This document shows, in pieces, positions 44,317 through 53,051 of a stretch of 64,000 nt of DNA. The DNA comes from Hyphomonas sp. (lineage in GTDB: Bacteria; Pseudomonadota; Alphaproteobacteria; Caulobacterales; Hyphomonadaceae). The first letter of the stretch is position 1, and each line of letters begins with the position of its first letter. A program made the position numbers and the translations under genes. The notes below the pieces were generated by a model that was not told the DNA's origin, ran no database searches, and saw nothing but the letters and a program-made list of their open reading frames with translations. The stretch lies in contig JACKIK010000003.1 in the NCBI GenBank assembly GCA_020638455.1, forward strand, positions 186,001 to 250,000. Reading direction: 5' to 3'.

Positions 44317-45234
44317 ATGGCGTGGCGAGTTTTCGCCTGTGCATGTTTCTGGCTCGGCGCCTGCGCGTCAGCGCCGCCGCCGGCGCCTCATCCGGATATC
44401 GAAACAAGCGACGTCGCCCTGTTCTATCAGGTATACGACGCAGCCGGCGGCCATCCGGACGCGGAAGCCCTCGATACGGACTATCTGGCAAAAGGCTCGG
44501 ACGGGCTGCGAACCCTTGCGCGGCTGCGTGACGCGACCGGCGAGCGGATCGCCGCGGCGGTCGAGACCTCGCCGGAGATGTACGAGAAAGCGCGCACCTG
44601 CGCCGATCTGCTGCCATCCGTGAAATCCCGGCTCGATGCCTCGCTCTCCGCGCTTGCCTCCTATGTGCCGGACGCGGACTTTCCGCCCGTGACTGTCGCC
44701 ATCGGGCGCGGTCGCCCGGTTGGCGTCGGTGCGCCCGAAACCGGCATCCAGATCGGGCTGGAGGCGCTCTGCTCGGTGGACTTCCTCAACCCGGACATGG
44801 AAGAACGCTTCGTCACGATCATCACGCATGAATATGCGCATGTGCAGCAGGCGCCGGAGCTTGCGGAACGCGATGACCTTACCGTCCTGGAAATGTCCCT
44901 CATCGAGGGCATCGCGGAATTCGTCACCGAACGCACGGCCGGTAAGATTTCCTACAGCCATCTCCTCCCGCTGACAGCCGGGCACGAGCTGGAGATCGAA
45001 ACGGCTTTCGCCGCCGATATGGACAAGACCGATCTGTCCGACTGGCTCTACAATACCGGAAAGAAAGACCCCGGTGATCTCGGCTATTGGGTCGGCTACC
45101 GGATCGCCAAAGCCTACTACCGCGCCGCGCCGGACAAGCGCGCCGCCGTCGCCGACATGCTGGCCATGACAGACGCAAAGGCCTTCCTCACCGCCAGCGG
45201 ATGGTATCCCGGAATTGACCTCAGCGGTCCGTAG
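44317..45234 (+). CDS. Putative DUF2268-like zinc metallopeptidase lipoprotein
   Basis: 305 residues. The signal MAWRVFACACFWLGACAS has a plausible lipobox, LGAC. A gluzincin-like HEYAH motif lies in FVTIITHEYAHVQQ, with a downstream EGIAEFVTERTAG segment that could give the third ligand, as in DUF2268 predicted proteases. It would act in the periplasm, membrane-anchored. The gene begins 12 bp after gyrB and may be read from the same transcript. Confidence 0.78.
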   Translation: MAWRVFACACFWLGACASAPPPAPHPDIETSDVALFYQVYDAAGGHPDAEALDTDYLAKGSDGLRTLARLRDATGERIAAAVETSPEMYEKARTCADLLPSVKSRLDASLSALASYVPDADFPPVTVAIGRGRPVGVGAPETGIQIGLEALCSVDFLNPDMEERFVTIITHEYAHVQQAPELAERDDLTVLEMSLIEGIAEFVTERTAGKISYSHLLPLTAGHELEIETAFAADMDKTDLSDWLYNTGKKDPGDLGYWVGYRIAKAYYRAAPDKRAAVADMLAMTDAKAFLTASGWYPGIDLSGP

Positions 45235-45291
45235 CCGGAAAGACGGTCTGATCTGGCCACTGAATTCAGGCGTTTTGGCACGATTGGTGGT

Positions 45292-45816
45292 TTATCTCCC
45301 CGCCCGCATCTCCAACAACAAGGCCCGGCATTGCAGGCAGTCCAGGTCCGCGAGCAGGTCCGCCGCCACGCCCGTCGCCTCGAAGGCGCGGTGCGGCTTC
45401 AGTGCGGCAGGGTCGAGCGCCGGATCCAGCCGCGCGTGAAACCCATGCAGCATCTGGTTCGAGGCCGAACTGTTGACCAACAGCGGCCGATCGTTGATCG
45501 GCACCAGCTCCATCACGCCGCCCGCCGGCACGCCGAGTTCCCGGTCGAGAATCGCCAGCGCCGCCTCTGCCGGTGCGGCGTCCTCCGGCAGGCGCCCGCC
45601 GGGAAAGTCGAGCGTCGCCCGGTCCACGCCCGGCCGGAATTGCGGCAGCGGCAATAGATAGGACCCGCGATGCTCGGGAATAACGATCACGGAATGTGCC
45701 GCCACGACGCGCCAGTATTCCAGTGTCTTTCCCGCATCATCACGCCAGCGCTCCCCCACCAGTTCAATCCATGGGGTCTTCAGATCCGCGATCTGTCCCA
45801 GCAATTTCCACTTCAT
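45292..45816 (-). CDS. Nudix-fold protein with degenerate Nudix box
   Basis: 174 residues, resembling ADP-ribose pyrophosphatase-type Nudix proteins: WIELVGERWRDDAGKTLEYWRVVAAHSVIVI and LDFPGGRLPEDAAPAEAALA. The catalytic box should read GX5EX7REUXEEXGU; here it continues AILDRELGV and lacks the paired glutamates, so metal-dependent hydrolysis is doubtful. It may bind rather than hydrolyse a nucleotide sugar. The ATG at 45816 gives a normal N-terminus; the extension to 46071 crosses repeats. Confidence 0.72.
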   Translation of the reverse strand: MKWKLLGQIADLKTPWIELVGERWRDDAGKTLEYWRVVAAHSVIVIPEHRGSYLLPLPQFRPGVDRATLDFPGGRLPEDAAPAEAALAILDRELGVPAGGVMELVPINDRPLLVNSSASNQMLHGFHARLDPALDPAALKPHRAFEATGVAADLLADLDCLQCRALLLEMRAGR

Positions 45817-45920
45817 CCGGGCCTCCCCTGCCTGCCTGATCAGACTATCCGCCTCCCGTCCTCTTTTGCACCGTGACAAAAGAAACGGTGGGCAGCGCCG
45901 GGCCTTTCCCCACCTCCGCT

Positions 45921-46000
45921 CACCCCGGCACAAGCCGGGGTCCAGGGCCACGCACTGAAATGCCTGCGGTTTCCGGCTCCCGGCCTCCGCCGGGATGACA
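45921..46000. repeat. Palindromic repeat pair, family 1 copy C
   Basis: Hairpin ACCCCGGC/GCCGGGGT followed by CCAGGG (45922-45946), then hairpin TCCCGGC/GCCGGGA followed by TGACA (45978-46000). The layout equals the copies at 25.6 and 28.6 kb. No gene seen between 45817 and 46054. Confidence 0.7.
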
Positions 46001-46054
46001 GGAAAAGGAAAACCAATCCGACCGGTCTCTGCCCCCGTCCACACTGCCCGCACG

Positions 46055-46450
46055 ATGGAACCGAGCCTCAAACCCTATTTCGACCATGTCTGGCCAGTGT
46101 TCTGGCCGTGGCTGGTATGGAACCTGATCCGCTTCGCCCGCTGGCACCTGCGGACGGGGCAGGACGCGCTGCTGGCCGTCGATTGCTTCGGCAACATAAG
46201 GATCACCCGCCTCTGTGATGCACCGCAAGCGGATGATCTCTACGTCTACGAGGTGCCGAAGGTGGCAAGCTGGGACCGGCTCTCTACGGACTGCGAGCCC
46301 CTTCTCCCTCGGGAGAAGGGGTTGGGGATGAGGGGTCGCGTCATTGCGGCAAGCACTTCACGTGCTGCACGCCCGTTTCCCCTCACCCCTACCCCTCTCC
46401 CGGGGGAGAGGGGATTGACGCTCACTGGCCGGCCCCGCGCCCCACCGTAG
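46055..46450 (+). CDS. Hypothetical protein whose C-terminal part is read through a repeat
   Basis: 131 residues, unknown family. The first 80 residues look protein-like: an amphipathic Trp/Phe-rich helix (VWPVFWPWLVWNLIRFARWH) and a small beta segment (DALLAVDCFGNIRITRL). From 46298 on the frame passes through an inverted repeat, giving LLPREKGLGMRG and PLTPTPLPGERGL. The ancestral gene probably ended near there and the repeat extended or replaced its tail. The start at 46055 is the first ATG before the hydrophobic helix; a weak start. Confidence 0.45.
   Translation: MEPSLKPYFDHVWPVFWPWLVWNLIRFARWHLRTGQDALLAVDCFGNIRITRLCDAPQADDLYVYEVPKVASWDRLSTDCEPLLPREKGLGMRGRVIAASTSRAARPFPLTPTPLPGERGLTLTGRPRAPP
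46298..46413. repeat. Inverted repeat element, family 2
   Basis: The left unit CCCCTTCTCCC/GGGAGAAGGGG (46298-46321) continues GTTGGGGATGAGGGG; the right unit is its inverse, CCCCTCACCCCTACC then CCTCTCCC/GGGAGAGG (46379-46413), with about 42 bp between. The two halves can form a long cruciform. It lies inside the reading frame of the small hypothetical gene. Confidence 0.75.
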
Positions 46451-46453
46451 CGA

Positions 46454-46487
46454 TCATCCTCCCCTGCGAAGCGGGGGAGGATGAAAC
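46454..46487. repeat. Palindromic repeat, family 3 copy B
   Basis: Hairpin arms TCATCCTCCCCTGC and GCGGGGGAGGATGA around a GAA loop, followed by AACC. It matches the copy at 36689-36720 in the right arm and the GAAAC-type flank. No gene is seen between 46451 and 46641. Confidence 0.65.
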
Positions 46488-46641
46488 CCCCAATCCATCC
46501 TATGTCACCGGACGGCACCCGCCGCGCCGGCCGCACGTGCTGGCCGTCACGTTTTCGTGACCCTGCCCTGCAATTGCGAGGCATTGACGCCCCGTCCCCA
46601 CGCCCCATCTCCGCGGCCAACCCGAACACCAGGAGAGCCCG

Positions 46642-47337
46642 ATGATCGAGCTGCGCCCCTTCGACAAGCTTGGCCGCTTCCGCAATGAATGGCTGAACAC
46701 GAATTATCATTTCTCCTTCTCCGGCTATCACGACCCCGCCCGCATGGGCGAAGGCGCCCTCCGCGTCTGGAACGATGATACGATCCAGCCGCACGCCGGC
46801 TTCCCGCCGCACGGCCACCGCTCGATGGAAATCATCACCTATGTCCGCAAGGGCGCGATCACCCACAAGGACTCGATGGGCAATACCGGCCGCACGGAAG
46901 CGGGCGACGTGCAGGTGATGAGCGCAGGGGCCGGTGTTCAGCATTCGGAATGGAATGCCGACGACGAAACCTGCACCCTGTTCCAGATCTGGATCCTGCC
47001 GCGCGAGGCGGGCGGCGCGCCCGGCTGGGGCGCGATGAAATTCCCGAAAGGCGACCGCTCGGGCAAATGGGCCGTTTTCGCCTCCGGCGACGGGGCCGAA
47101 GGCAGCCTGCCGATCAGGCAGGACGCCCGCGTTATGGGCGCGACGCTGAAAGCCGGCGAGCCCCTCACCTATGACATGAAGCCCGGCCGGCACGGCTATC
47201 TCGTGCTCGCCGCCGGCTCGGTGGACCTTAACGGCCGCACGCTGACAGCCCGCGACGGCGCCGCCATCACCGGCGCGGAAAACCTCGAACTCCACGGCCT
47301 CGAAGACGCTGAGATCGTCTTTGTGGACACGGTTTAA
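46642..47337 (+). CDS. Pirin-family protein (YhaK/quercetinase-like cupin)
   Basis: 231 residues, bicupin of the pirin family. The N-terminal cupin has the metal ligands in PHGHRSMEIITYVRKG and GVQHSEWN (two His, a His and a Glu/Asn region). The second cupin lacks ligands, as usual. Bacterial pirins include quercetin 2,3-dioxygenases and redox-sensing regulators; the true substrate is unknown. CAGGAGAG precedes the ATG. Confidence 0.9.
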   Translation: MIELRPFDKLGRFRNEWLNTNYHFSFSGYHDPARMGEGALRVWNDDTIQPHAGFPPHGHRSMEIITYVRKGAITHKDSMGNTGRTEAGDVQVMSAGAGVQHSEWNADDETCTLFQIWILPREAGGAPGWGAMKFPKGDRSGKWAVFASGDGAEGSLPIRQDARVMGATLKAGEPLTYDMKPGRHGYLVLAAGSVDLNGRTLTARDGAAITGAENLELHGLEDAEIVFVDTV

Positions 47338-47413
47338 TGCTTCACAGCGCCGTGACTTCGGGAACTCTCGGGCGCGTGCTAGATTGAACTAAAGAACCGA
47401 ATGGAGGTTTGTC

Positions 47414-47899
47414 ATGAAACTCGCACCGATTGCCGCCCTCGCCCTGATGCTGGCCCCCTCGGCCTTTGCGGCAGAAATCAACGTCGCCTATTCCGACGAC
47501 TTCAACACGAAGCTGCAGGATGACCTCGGCACGCGCGAAGGCGATTACCTGTCCAAGGAGGTCCGCGAGGATCTCCAGCGCGAACTCACCAAACAGGGCG
47601 TGGATGTCGCCCGGATCGACGTCACCATCGTCGACGCCAAGCCGTCAAAGCCGACCTTCAAGCAGCTCGGCGACAAGCCGGGTCTCGACTATGGCGCCTC
47701 GGTCAGCCTCGGCGGCATGAAGCTGACGGCCGTCGCCTATGACGCCGACGGCACAGAGGCCGGTCAGTACGAATATTCCTGGTATGAAAACGACATCCGC
47801 CAGACCGGGATCACGACCTGGTACGATGCCAACAAGGCGGCCCGCTGGTTCGCCCGGAACTTTGCCGAGGACCTGAGAGGCCCGGACCTGCAGAACTAG
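47414..47899 (+). CDS. Periplasmic DUF3016-like protein
   Basis: 161 residues. The signal peptide MKLAPIAALALMLAPSAFA is cleaved before AEINVAYSDDFN. The mature part, with YLSKEVREDLQRELTKQGVD, SLGGMKLTAVAYDADGTEAG and NKAARWFARNFAEDL, fits DUF3016, periplasmic proteins of unknown function. GGAGG lies 9 bases before the ATG. It ends four bases before the convergent queD. Confidence 0.78.
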   Translation: MKLAPIAALALMLAPSAFAAEINVAYSDDFNTKLQDDLGTREGDYLSKEVREDLQRELTKQGVDVARIDVTIVDAKPSKPTFKQLGDKPGLDYGASVSLGGMKLTAVAYDADGTEAGQYEYSWYENDIRQTGITTWYDANKAARWFARNFAEDLRGPDLQN

Positions 47900-47902
47900 G
47901 AC

Positions 47903-48262
47903 CTAGAGGACCAGTTCGCACCGCTCGTTGAGGCTGGGGCGCGCCACCGCGACGCGCTTCAGCCCCGGCAGGCTTTCTGAAAGGTCGGCCGCGACCCAGA
48001 CGCAGATCCGTTCCAGCGTCGGCACCTCAAGCCCCTCGATCTCGTTGAGCAGGCGGTGGTCGAGTTTCTCCGCCGTGGCGTTCAGGCTGGCCGTCAGGTG
48101 GGCGAAGTCCTCGACCCACTGCTCCCCGGCCTTCACCACGCCGGCAACCGTCGCCTCAAGGCGGAAAGAATGGCCGTGCATGTGCCGGTAAGGATGGCCT
48201 TCCGGCTTGCCGCCCATGAAGTGCGCCGCCTCGAAATACACCGCCTTGGTGATCTCGAACAC
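47903..48262 (-). CDS. queD: 6-carboxytetrahydropterin synthase QueD, catalytic Cys replaced
   Basis: Queuosine pathway enzyme turning dihydroneopterin triphosphate into 6-carboxytetrahydropterin. The GTG start at 48262 gives 119 residues, close to E. coli QueD (121), with GAAGG upstream and no overlap with queE; ATGs at 48340 and 48322 would start inside queE. Zinc ligands His are present in FEAAHFMGG and HMHGHSF, and DHRLLNEIEGLEVPT is conserved. In E. coli the segment PEGHKCGRLHGHSF holds catalytic Cys27; here it is PEGHPYRHMHGHSF, with Tyr at that place. The operon context still supports the role. Confidence 0.85.
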   Translation of the reverse strand: MFEITKAVYFEAAHFMGGKPEGHPYRHMHGHSFRLEATVAGVVKAGEQWVEDFAHLTASLNATAEKLDHRLLNEIEGLEVPTLERICVWVAADLSESLPGLKRVAVARPSLNERCELVL

Positions 48263-48276
48263 GCGGCCTTCGGGAC

Positions 48277-48936
48277 TCAGGGCAGCCCGGTCAGTTTGTG
48301 CGTTTGCAAGCTCAGTCGCCATTGCGGATTCTTCAGACAATATTGCGCCGCAGCCTGCACATTGCGGGCCGCATGGGGGTCGTCCTTCGGTTGCAGGAAA
48401 AAGTGCTGAAAGTCCAGATCAATGAACCGTTCCGGCTGCGCTTCGGCCTCGTCCTGCGGGTACACCAGTTTCAGCTCGTTTCCCCTTGTCAGCACCAGCT
48501 CCGAATTCGCCTTGGGGCTGACGCAGATCCAGTCCAGCCCCGCCGGCGCCTCGACCGTGCCGTTCGTCTCGACCGCCACTTCGAAGCCCTGCGCATGGAG
48601 GGCCCCGATCAGCGGCGGGTCGAGCTGCAGCAGCGGCTCGCCGCCCGTGCAGACGACATAACGACGCCCGCCCGGCTGCTCGCCCGGCTCCGCATTGGCG
48701 CACCAGATCGAGGTGACCAGTTCCGCCAGTTCCGCGGCCGTCCTGAACTTGCCGCCATTCTCCCCGTCGGTGCCGACGAAATCGGTGTCGCAGAAGCGGC
48801 AGACGGCCTCGTCCCGGTCGCGCTCCAGCCCGCTCCAGAGGTTACAGCCGGCAAAGCGCAGGAACACCGCCGCCCGGCCCGTCTGGGCGCCTTCTCCCTG
48901 CAATGTGTAGAAGGCTTCCTTGACGGTGTAGGTCAT
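48277..48936 (-). CDS. queE: 7-carboxy-7-deazaguanine synthase QueE
   Basis: Radical SAM enzyme that contracts the ring of 6-carboxytetrahydropterin to 7-carboxy-7-deazaguanine. The QueE-specific cluster motif Cx14Cx2C is exact in CNLWSGLERDRDEAVCRFC. Other family blocks are EAFYTLQGEGAQTGRAAVFLR, VCTGGEPLLQLD, VETNGT and WICVSPKA. The 219-residue length is normal. The ATG overlaps the queC stop (ATGA), so the que genes are translationally coupled. Confidence 0.94.
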   Translation of the reverse strand: MTYTVKEAFYTLQGEGAQTGRAAVFLRFAGCNLWSGLERDRDEAVCRFCDTDFVGTDGENGGKFRTAAELAELVTSIWCANAEPGEQPGGRRYVVCTGGEPLLQLDPPLIGALHAQGFEVAVETNGTVEAPAGLDWICVSPKANSELVLTRGNELKLVYPQDEAEAQPERFIDLDFQHFFLQPKDDPHAARNVQAAAQYCLKNPQWRLSLQTHKLTGLP

Positions 48937-49655
48937 CGCCCGGCCTGCCAGCGTTCCCAGCCCGCCGACCGCAGCTCGCAGGCCGGGCAGGCGCCGCAGC
49001 CATAGCCCCAGTCATGCCGGTGCGCACGGTCACCCAGATAGCAGGTGTGCGTCTCCTCGACGATCAGGCTGACCAGCGCCTCGCCGCCCAGATCGTGCGC
49101 CATCGCCCAGGTGCCGGCCTTGTCGACATACATCAGCGGCGTCTCGATCTGCATAGGCCGGTCGAGGCCGAGGCGCAGCGTCTCCGCCTGGGCCAGGATC
49201 GTGTCATTGCGGCAGTCGGGATAGCCGGAATAATCCGTCTCGCACATGCCGCCGACCAGAACGGTGATCCCCCGGCGCACGGCCAGCGCCCCCGCCAGGG
49301 TCAGGAACAACAGGTTCCGCCCCGGCACGAAAGTCGACGGCAGACCAGACTCCGTGGTTTCGATGGCAACTTCGTGCGTCATCGCGGTTTCGCCGAGGCT
49401 TTTCAGCACGCCCGCATCGATGAGGTGATCCTCGCCCAGACGGCGTGCCCAGTCCGTGTGCAGGGAGGCCAGCCCATTGCGCACATTCCCGCGGCAGGAG
49501 AGCTCAACCACGTGGCGCTGGCCATAGTCGAACCCGATCGTTTCGACGTGCCGGAAACGGTCCAGCGCCCAGGCAAGGCAGGTCGCCGAATCCTGCCCAC
49601 CGGAAAGCAGGACCAGGGCCGTTTCGCCCGGCATGGATTGCGGTTCTGATGCCAT
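48933..49655 (-). CDS. queC: 7-cyano-7-deazaguanine synthase QueC
   Basis: ATP-dependent amidation and dehydration of 7-carboxy-7-deazaguanine to preQ0. The 240-residue protein has the PP-loop LVLLSGGQDSATCLAWAL, the core VPGRNLLFLTLAGALAVRRG, and the zinc cysteines near the end (THTCYLGDR and GYGCGACPAC). It is the first gene of queC-queE-queD. No preQ1 riboswitch was recognised upstream. The start could also be the internal ATG eight codons in. Confidence 0.94.
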   Translation of the reverse strand: MASEPQSMPGETALVLLSGGQDSATCLAWALDRFRHVETIGFDYGQRHVVELSCRGNVRNGLASLHTDWARRLGEDHLIDAGVLKSLGETAMTHEVAIETTESGLPSTFVPGRNLLFLTLAGALAVRRGITVLVGGMCETDYSGYPDCRNDTILAQAETLRLGLDRPMQIETPLMYVDKAGTWAMAHDLGGEALVSLIVEETHTCYLGDRAHRHDWGYGCGACPACELRSAGWERWQAGR

Positions 49656-49969
49656 GGCGCGCCTCTATCAGCCCCCGGCTTCCCGGCCAAGCGGCCAGCC
49701 GCCGAATCCCTGCCCGCGCGCGCCGCTCAACTGACCTAACGGAACCCCCGCCACCAGGGCAAAAGTTTGCGCATGAAGTGTGACCATGAAGTCGCGCCGC
49801 GATTTTTTTGCGTTGACGTAGCGTCCGCTGAGCCATTCGAACCGCCTGCAAATATTGACATTTGTCCATCAAATCCCTGAGATAACGGGGAAGCTGGAAC
49901 AAAAATATAGCCAGCTCAAAATTTGCTCGCCGCTGGCAATCCCGCCGGCCCGAGGGGAGGAACAGCTTA
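49656..49969. other. Intergenic region upstream of queC and the TonB receptor
   Basis: 314 bp between divergent genes. It holds a candidate promoter for the receptor gene: TTGACA at 49854-49859, 17 bp, then TGAGAT. I see no tRNA, riboswitch or convincing small gene in it. Confidence 0.4.
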
Positions 49970-52924
49970 ATGACCCAAAAAAGAGACTCGAAGTGCGTTT
50001 GGCTCGCAGGAGCGTCGGTGCTGGCCATTGGCCTGTTTGTGCCGACCATCGCCAACGCACAGGAGGAAACAGACGATAGCCAGCGTACGCTGTCGACCGT
50101 CACGGTGACGACCCAGAAGACCGAGGAATCGATTCAGGACGTTCCGATCGCCGTTTCGGCATTCGACGAGGACGCCCTCAACCGCCTGCAGCTGACCGGC
50201 GGTCCGGACCTGGTGAAAGCCATTCCGAACGTCAACTTCACCAAGGGCAACTTCACCGGCTACAACTTCAAGATCCGGGGTATCGGTGCCGACGTGGTCG
50301 CCCAGTCCGGCGACGCGGGTGTGGGTGTGCACCAGAACGACGTGCCGCTGACATCCAACCGCCTGTTCGAAGCCGAGTTCTACGACATCGAGCGCGTCGA
50401 GGTGCTGCGGGGCCCTCAAGGCACGCTGTATGGCCGTAACGCAACCGGCGGCGTGTTCAACCTGATCACCAACAAGCCGGTGATGGGTGAGTTCCAGGCG
50501 AACCTCGAAGGCACCTACGGCAATCACAACACGTTCAAGACCAAGGGCATGATCAACATCCCGTTCGGCGATGTGATGGCCCTGCGCGTGGCGGGCTCCA
50601 TGGTCCAGCGCGACGGCTACGTGAAGAACACCGTCACCGGCAATGATGTCGACGACCGCGACCTGCACAGCTTCCGCGCCACCCTCGGTTTCGAACCGTC
50701 AGACGTGTTCCGTGGCTGGGTTTCCTACGAGCAGTTCGAGGAAGACGACCACCGTCTCCGGTCCGGCAAGCAGCTGTGTAAGAAAGACCCGGGCTTCTCC
50801 TCGTTTGCCGGTATTCCGGTCTCTCCGCTGGATCAGCTGGTTACCTCGATCGGCTGTCAGGACGCGCCGCTCGACCAGTCGAACGACCGTGTGAACTCTC
50901 AGGCAACGCTCGGCGGCGGTCTCGGCATCATCGCCGGCCTGCTCAACGGCGATGCCTTCACCGATCCGGTCAATCCGGATCTGCGTGAAATCGAGTCCGC
51001 CTTCGATCCAATCTACAAAGCCGACCAGAAGCTGATCTCCTGGAAGGGCGAGTGGAACGTGACGGACAACCTGCTGCTGACCTATCTCGGCAGCTACAAC
51101 GACACCGACCAGACCTCGATCGAAGACTATAACAAGATCGCACCGACGATTGCCTTCAACGAGACGGCTGGCCCGTTCTTCCTGGCCCCCGGCCTTGAAA
51201 GCATCTACAGCCTTCTCTTCCCGGGCGGCGTGGTGAGCGACCCTGAACTCGGCGCATCGAACCTGTTCCGGACGTTTGACCTGTCCGGCGGCGCCAGCAC
51301 GCAGACATCGCATGAACTTCGTATCGAGTCGGACTATGATGGGCCGTTCAACTTCAATCTCGGCGCCATCAAGATCAACTACGAGGCCATCGACCCGTAT
51401 GACAACAATGCGGGCTACTATGTGCTGTCGAACTCGCTGACGGCCCTCACCCAGCTGAACAACATTCTGGGTGGCGCCATCTTCGGTGGCAATGTGCCGC
51501 TCGACTCCGGCAGCACCGGTGGCAACGGCCTGTTCAATCTCTCGCTTGCGGGCGATGGCGGCGAGTACTTCCGCTCGCTCGATCCCTACAAGCTGGATTC
51601 CACGGCTGTCTTCGGTGAGGTCTATTACCAGATCAATGACAACCTGAAGCTGACGGTTGGCCTGCGCAACACGAACGACAAGAAGAAGCAGGACGTCATC
51701 CCGACCTTCCTGTTCACGCCGTCGGACGAATATCCGGCTGCCCAGAACGGTGATGCGCGGAACCCGGCGGGCGTGCTGAAGGCCGACTTCAACGAAACGA
51801 CGGGCCGGGCCGGTCTCGACTGGACGCCGAACCTCTCGTTCACCGACGACACGCTGATCTACGGCTTCTATTCGAAGGGCTATAAGGGCGGTGGTATCAA
51901 CCCGCCGCAGCCGGCAGGGGCCAATTTGTTCCCGCAGACCTTCGATCCGGAATTCGTCAATTCGTACGAACTCGGTACGAAGAACACGATCCTCGACGGA
52001 ACGGCCCAGCTGAACCTCACCGGGTTCTACTATGACTATCAGGGCTACCAGATCACGCAGATCATCAACCGCTCGTCGGTGAACATCAACGTGGACGCCA
52101 AGATCCAGGGTCTTGAAATCGAAGGCCTCTGGACCCCGGCCGAGAACTGGCTGCTGACGGCCAATATCGGCCTTCTGGACGCACAGGTGAAGAATACCTA
52201 CGGCATCGACCTTCTGGATCGGACCAATGGCCGGTCTGACCTGGTCGTGCTGAAGAACGCATCCACCTACTCGAACTGCGTGGTGTCGGCTCAGGGTTAT
52301 GCGACTCTTCTTGGGGCCATCCAGTTGAATCCGAGCCTAGCAGGTGGAACGCGGGGACTGTGCAACGGCCAGTTTGCAGCGGGTATTTACGACGCCGTCA
52401 ACGGCACAACCGGGGGCAGCGGCGACGCGACAATCGATCGCGCTGTTGCTGAGGGTTTCCTCGGGCTGACCGGATCGACGATCACCTACACCGACGCAAA
52501 CGGAAAGGTTCAAACCGCAAGCCTGCTGCAACCGATTGAAGGCGACGCGAAGAGCCTCGACGGCAACACGCTCCCCGGCGCGCCGGATGCGACCGTGAAC
52601 CTTGCAGCCGAGTACACCTTCCCGTCGCTCGGCGGTTCCAACTGGGACTTCACGATCCGCGGCGACTACTACTGGCAGGCGGAAAGCGTCACCCGCGTGT
52701 GGAACACGCCGCGTGACAGCCTCGACGCCTGGTCGAACGTCAACCTGTCGCTGCTGTTCAACAATGATGAGAGCGGCTGGGGCGTCGAAATCTTCGCCAA
52801 GAACCTGACGGACGAGGAAGTCATCACTGGTGCCTACCTCACCGACGACTCCTCGGGTCTCTACACCAACGTCTTCCTGACCGAGCCGGCCCTGTACGGC
52901 GTGACGATCAAGAAGTCTTGGTAA
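49970..52924 (+). CDS. TonB-dependent receptor
   Basis: 984 residues, an outer-membrane barrel that imports a ligand with TonB energy. A signal peptide ends at VPTIANA. The plug domain shows STVTVTTQKTEESIQDVPIAVSAF (TonB box region), PNVNFTKGNFTGYNFKIRG and RVEVLRGPQGTLYGRNATGG. The barrel ends in aromatic Trp (YGVTIKKSW), as expected for barrel insertion. The type is like the carbohydrate/complex-compound receptors abundant in Caulobacterales; ligand unknown. A strong terminator follows. Confidence 0.93.
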   Translation: MTQKRDSKCVWLAGASVLAIGLFVPTIANAQEETDDSQRTLSTVTVTTQKTEESIQDVPIAVSAFDEDALNRLQLTGGPDLVKAIPNVNFTKGNFTGYNFKIRGIGADVVAQSGDAGVGVHQNDVPLTSNRLFEAEFYDIERVEVLRGPQGTLYGRNATGGVFNLITNKPVMGEFQANLEGTYGNHNTFKTKGMINIPFGDVMALRVAGSMVQRDGYVKNTVTGNDVDDRDLHSFRATLGFEPSDVFRGWVSYEQFEEDDHRLRSGKQLCKKDPGFSSFAGIPVSPLDQLVTSIGCQDAPLDQSNDRVNSQATLGGGLGIIAGLLNGDAFTDPVNPDLREIESAFDPIYKADQKLISWKGEWNVTDNLLLTYLGSYNDTDQTSIEDYNKIAPTIAFNETAGPFFLAPGLESIYSLLFPGGVVSDPELGASNLFRTFDLSGGASTQTSHELRIESDYDGPFNFNLGAIKINYEAIDPYDNNAGYYVLSNSLTALTQLNNILGGAIFGGNVPLDSGSTGGNGLFNLSLAGDGGEYFRSLDPYKLDSTAVFGEVYYQINDNLKLTVGLRNTNDKKKQDVIPTFLFTPSDEYPAAQNGDARNPAGVLKADFNETTGRAGLDWTPNLSFTDDTLIYGFYSKGYKGGGINPPQPAGANLFPQTFDPEFVNSYELGTKNTILDGTAQLNLTGFYYDYQGYQITQIINRSSVNINVDAKIQGLEIEGLWTPAENWLLTANIGLLDAQVKNTYGIDLLDRTNGRSDLVVLKNASTYSNCVVSAQGYATLLGAIQLNPSLAGGTRGLCNGQFAAGIYDAVNGTTGGSGDATIDRAVAEGFLGLTGSTITYTDANGKVQTASLLQPIEGDAKSLDGNTLPGAPDATVNLAAEYTFPSLGGSNWDFTIRGDYYWQAESVTRVWNTPRDSLDAWSNVNLSLLFNNDESGWGVEIFAKNLTDEEVITGAYLTDDSSGLYTNVFLTEPALYGVTIKKSW

Positions 52925-52950
52925 GACAGCAGGTTGCAACCTGAACTTCG

Positions 52951-52979
52951 AAGGGGCGGCCCGCTGGGCCGCCCCTTTT
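52951..52979 (+). terminator. Rho-independent terminator of the TonB receptor gene
   Basis: Perfect 10-bp stem GGGGCGGCCC/GGGCCGCCCC with a GCT loop at 52953-52975, followed by TTTT. It begins 27 bp after the receptor stop codon. Confidence 0.88.
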
Positions 52980-53051
52980 CCATTTGGCGCCCGCACGGCC
53001 CTGTCCTATGGTTGCGCGATTTCGCGCATCCCGACCGTTCAGGAGCATTCC

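Noticed and set aside
48263..48340. Longer queD N-terminus from ATG at 48340 or 48322
   Set aside because: It would lie inside queE and adds residues unlike QueD; the GTG at 48262 has a ribosome-binding site and gives the family length.
49656..49800. preQ1 riboswitch before queC
   Set aside because: No pseudoknot-forming A-rich tail or conserved loop was recognisable on the queC strand.
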